In this document: positions 5,131-6,036 of the stretch, in pieces | Numbering within the stretch: the first letter of the stretch is position 1 | How the letters are laid out: each line of letters begins with the position of its first letter | NCBI GenBank assembly: GCA_024644125.1 | Contig: JAHELQ010000347.1 | Coordinates: 1 to 6,036 of the forward strand | Direction of reading: 5' to 3' | Length of the DNA: 6,036 bases | Origin: Candidatus Aminicenantota bacterium | GTDB lineage: Bacteria > Acidobacteriota > Aminicenantia > UBA2199 | Made by a program: the position numbers and the translations under genes | Notes under the pieces: generated by a model | Databases searched by the model: none | Told to the model about the DNA's origin: nothing | What the model saw: the letters and a program-made list of their open reading frames with translations, nothing else

Positions 5131-6036
5131 CTAAATATCTAAATCGCTTATTGCGCGTTGTTTTTGCCCGAGAGAACTATGGGTGTAAATTTGAGTCATC
5201 TTTAGATCCGAATGGCCCAGGAGTTCCTTGACGGTAACCACATCGACGCCACTCTTTATCAGGTTGGAACCAAAGGTATGGCGGAGATCGTGAAAGCGTC
5301 CCTCCTTGATGCCGGCCCGCTCACGGACTTTGTGCCAGATCTTGGTGATGACGTCCGAACTGCGGCGATTCAGCGGGAAAACATATTCGTCCGTTGTCGG
5401 AAGTTCCCTCAACACATCCATCAATTCCTTTTTGATGGGAACGATCCGGGAGAGTCCGGACTTTGTTTTTTTGATCAAAAAATTTCCATCCCGAATGTCC
5501 ATCCATTTTAAATGGATGATTTCCCCCAGTCGCATTCCGGTATAGATCGCTGTCATCATGATATAATAGAACATATTTTGATTGTGGCTTATGTTTTCCT
5601 GCGACATCTGGTGGGCGGCCGTAATCAGGCGGTCCAGCTCACCTGACGAAAAAAACCGCATACGGGGAGCTTCTCTAAATTTTTTTATTCTGGACATGGG
5701 ATTTCTCTCCATTAGTTCCCAGTCAATGGCTTTGTTGAAAAAATGTTTTAACGTCGCGATATAGCGATTTACCGTTGCCTGCTTGATTTTTCTGCCGGGA
5801 AGCTCAATGATAAATTCCTGGCATAGACTCGGAGAAATTTTCGACAGGCGAATATCGCCGGTAAACTCCATAAATAGCATGAGCATGGCCATTTTGGTCT
5901 TCCATGTTTTGTTTTCTATTTTTATGACATTGCCGTATCTGGAAACGAGATGGGACAACGTCAACTCCGTATGGCCATACAATTCTTCGAGAGTGGCGCC
6001 AATAATTTCTTTCGCCATAATTTCAGCTTCAATTCG
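5131..6036 (-). CDS. Tyrosine recombinase (phage/island-type integrase), start probably outside window
   Basis: This is a site-specific recombinase that would integrate and excise DNA at an att site. Numbered from the ATG at 6018 (295 residues), it has a core-binding SAM-like domain (about 18-110, including ATVNRYIATLKHFFNKAIDW) and the catalytic domain (about 120-290). All catalytic residues are present: R163 in TGMRLGE, K186 in the beta-hairpin, H243 and R246 in HDLRH, H269 in LLGHS and the nucleophile Y278 in QIYTH. It lacks the extra helix of integron IntI enzymes. The frame stays open upstream of 6018 to the window edge (RIEAEI), and only a weak ribosome site precedes that ATG. RIEAEIMAKE resembles the end of the N-terminal arm-binding domain, so the full protein is probably longer. 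Its 3' end points at the tRNA-Arg fragment and the TGGGGACA pairs, its likely substrates. Confidence 0.9.
   Translation of the reverse strand, partial: RIEAEIMAKEIIGATLEELYGHTELTLSHLVSRYGNVIKIENKTWKTKMAMLMLFMEFTGDIRLSKISPSLCQEFIIELPGRKIKQATVNRYIATLKHFFNKAIDWELMERNPMSRIKKFREAPRMRFFSSGELDRLITAAHQMSQENISHNQNMFYYIMMTAIYTGMRLGEIIHLKWMDIRDGNFLIKKTKSGLSRIVPIKKELMDVLRELPTTDEYVFPLNRRSSDVITKIWHKVRERAGIKEGRFHDLRHTFGSNLIKSGVDVVTVKELLGHSDLKMTQIYTHSSLGQKQRAISDLDI

Noticed and set aside
5131..6018. Integron integrase (IntI) with attC-like cassettes
   Set aside because: The IntI-specific insertion between the catalytic boxes is absent and no attC-like hairpins were seen; the tRNA core site fits an island-type integrase.
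1..6036. CRISPR array or retron-like element
   Set aside because: No regularly spaced identical repeats and no reverse transcriptase or Cas gene; the only regular spacing is the 11-base paired repeats near the att site.

Overview
The window looks like an accessory, mobile-element-rich part of a bacterial chromosome. The left third is AT-rich. The insertion sequence and the integrase gene at the right end look richer in G+C, which fits DNA assembled from several sources. The taxon cannot be fixed. A SPASM-domain peptide-maturase-like gene beside a predicted exported propeller-like protein suggests an anaerobic, natural-product-bearing lineage; uncultivated Acidobacteriota/Aminicenantes-like, Bacteroidota or Desulfobacterota groups would fit, but this is only a guess.

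Layout. (1) Positions 11-1987 hold two co-directional genes 24 bases apart. The first encodes an unrecognised, probably exported protein with beta-propeller-like strand repeats. The second encodes a compact 260-residue protein with a full seven-cysteine SPASM domain but no radical-SAM CxxxCxxC motif. It resembles the SPASM maturases of 'grasp-with-spasm' and other pseudo-radical-SAM RiPP systems. The pair may be the end of a RiPP operon that begins left of the window. (2) Positions 2024-2170, minus strand, are a gutted remnant that looks like the first and last pieces of an AAA-ATPase-like/DUF1703 protein. (3) Positions 2280-3875 are an IS66-family element with both terminal inverted repeats, intact tnpA and tnpB, and a tnpC broken by two large deletions. 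(4) Positions 3876-5076 contain no convincing protein gene. They hold paired GACGGCA repeats, a sigma70-like promoter with a doubtful 46-codon ORF, the 3' part of a tRNA-Arg(CCT) gene, and three pairs of TGGGGACA-like repeats. (5) Positions 5131-6036, minus strand, encode a tyrosine recombinase with all catalytic residues, followed by a good intrinsic terminator.

How the parts work together. The integrase, the tRNA 3' fragment and the paired repeats form a site-specific recombination module: enzyme, core site and probable arm sites. The tRNA fragment lies on the integrase side but is not preceded by the tRNA 5' half. Two different repeat families, both with 11-base spacing, lie on opposite sides of it. 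This is best explained as the join between two elements inserted in tandem at one tRNA-Arg gene, or as an attP-like junction. The SPASM/propeller genes and the IS66 copy would then be cargo of the left element.
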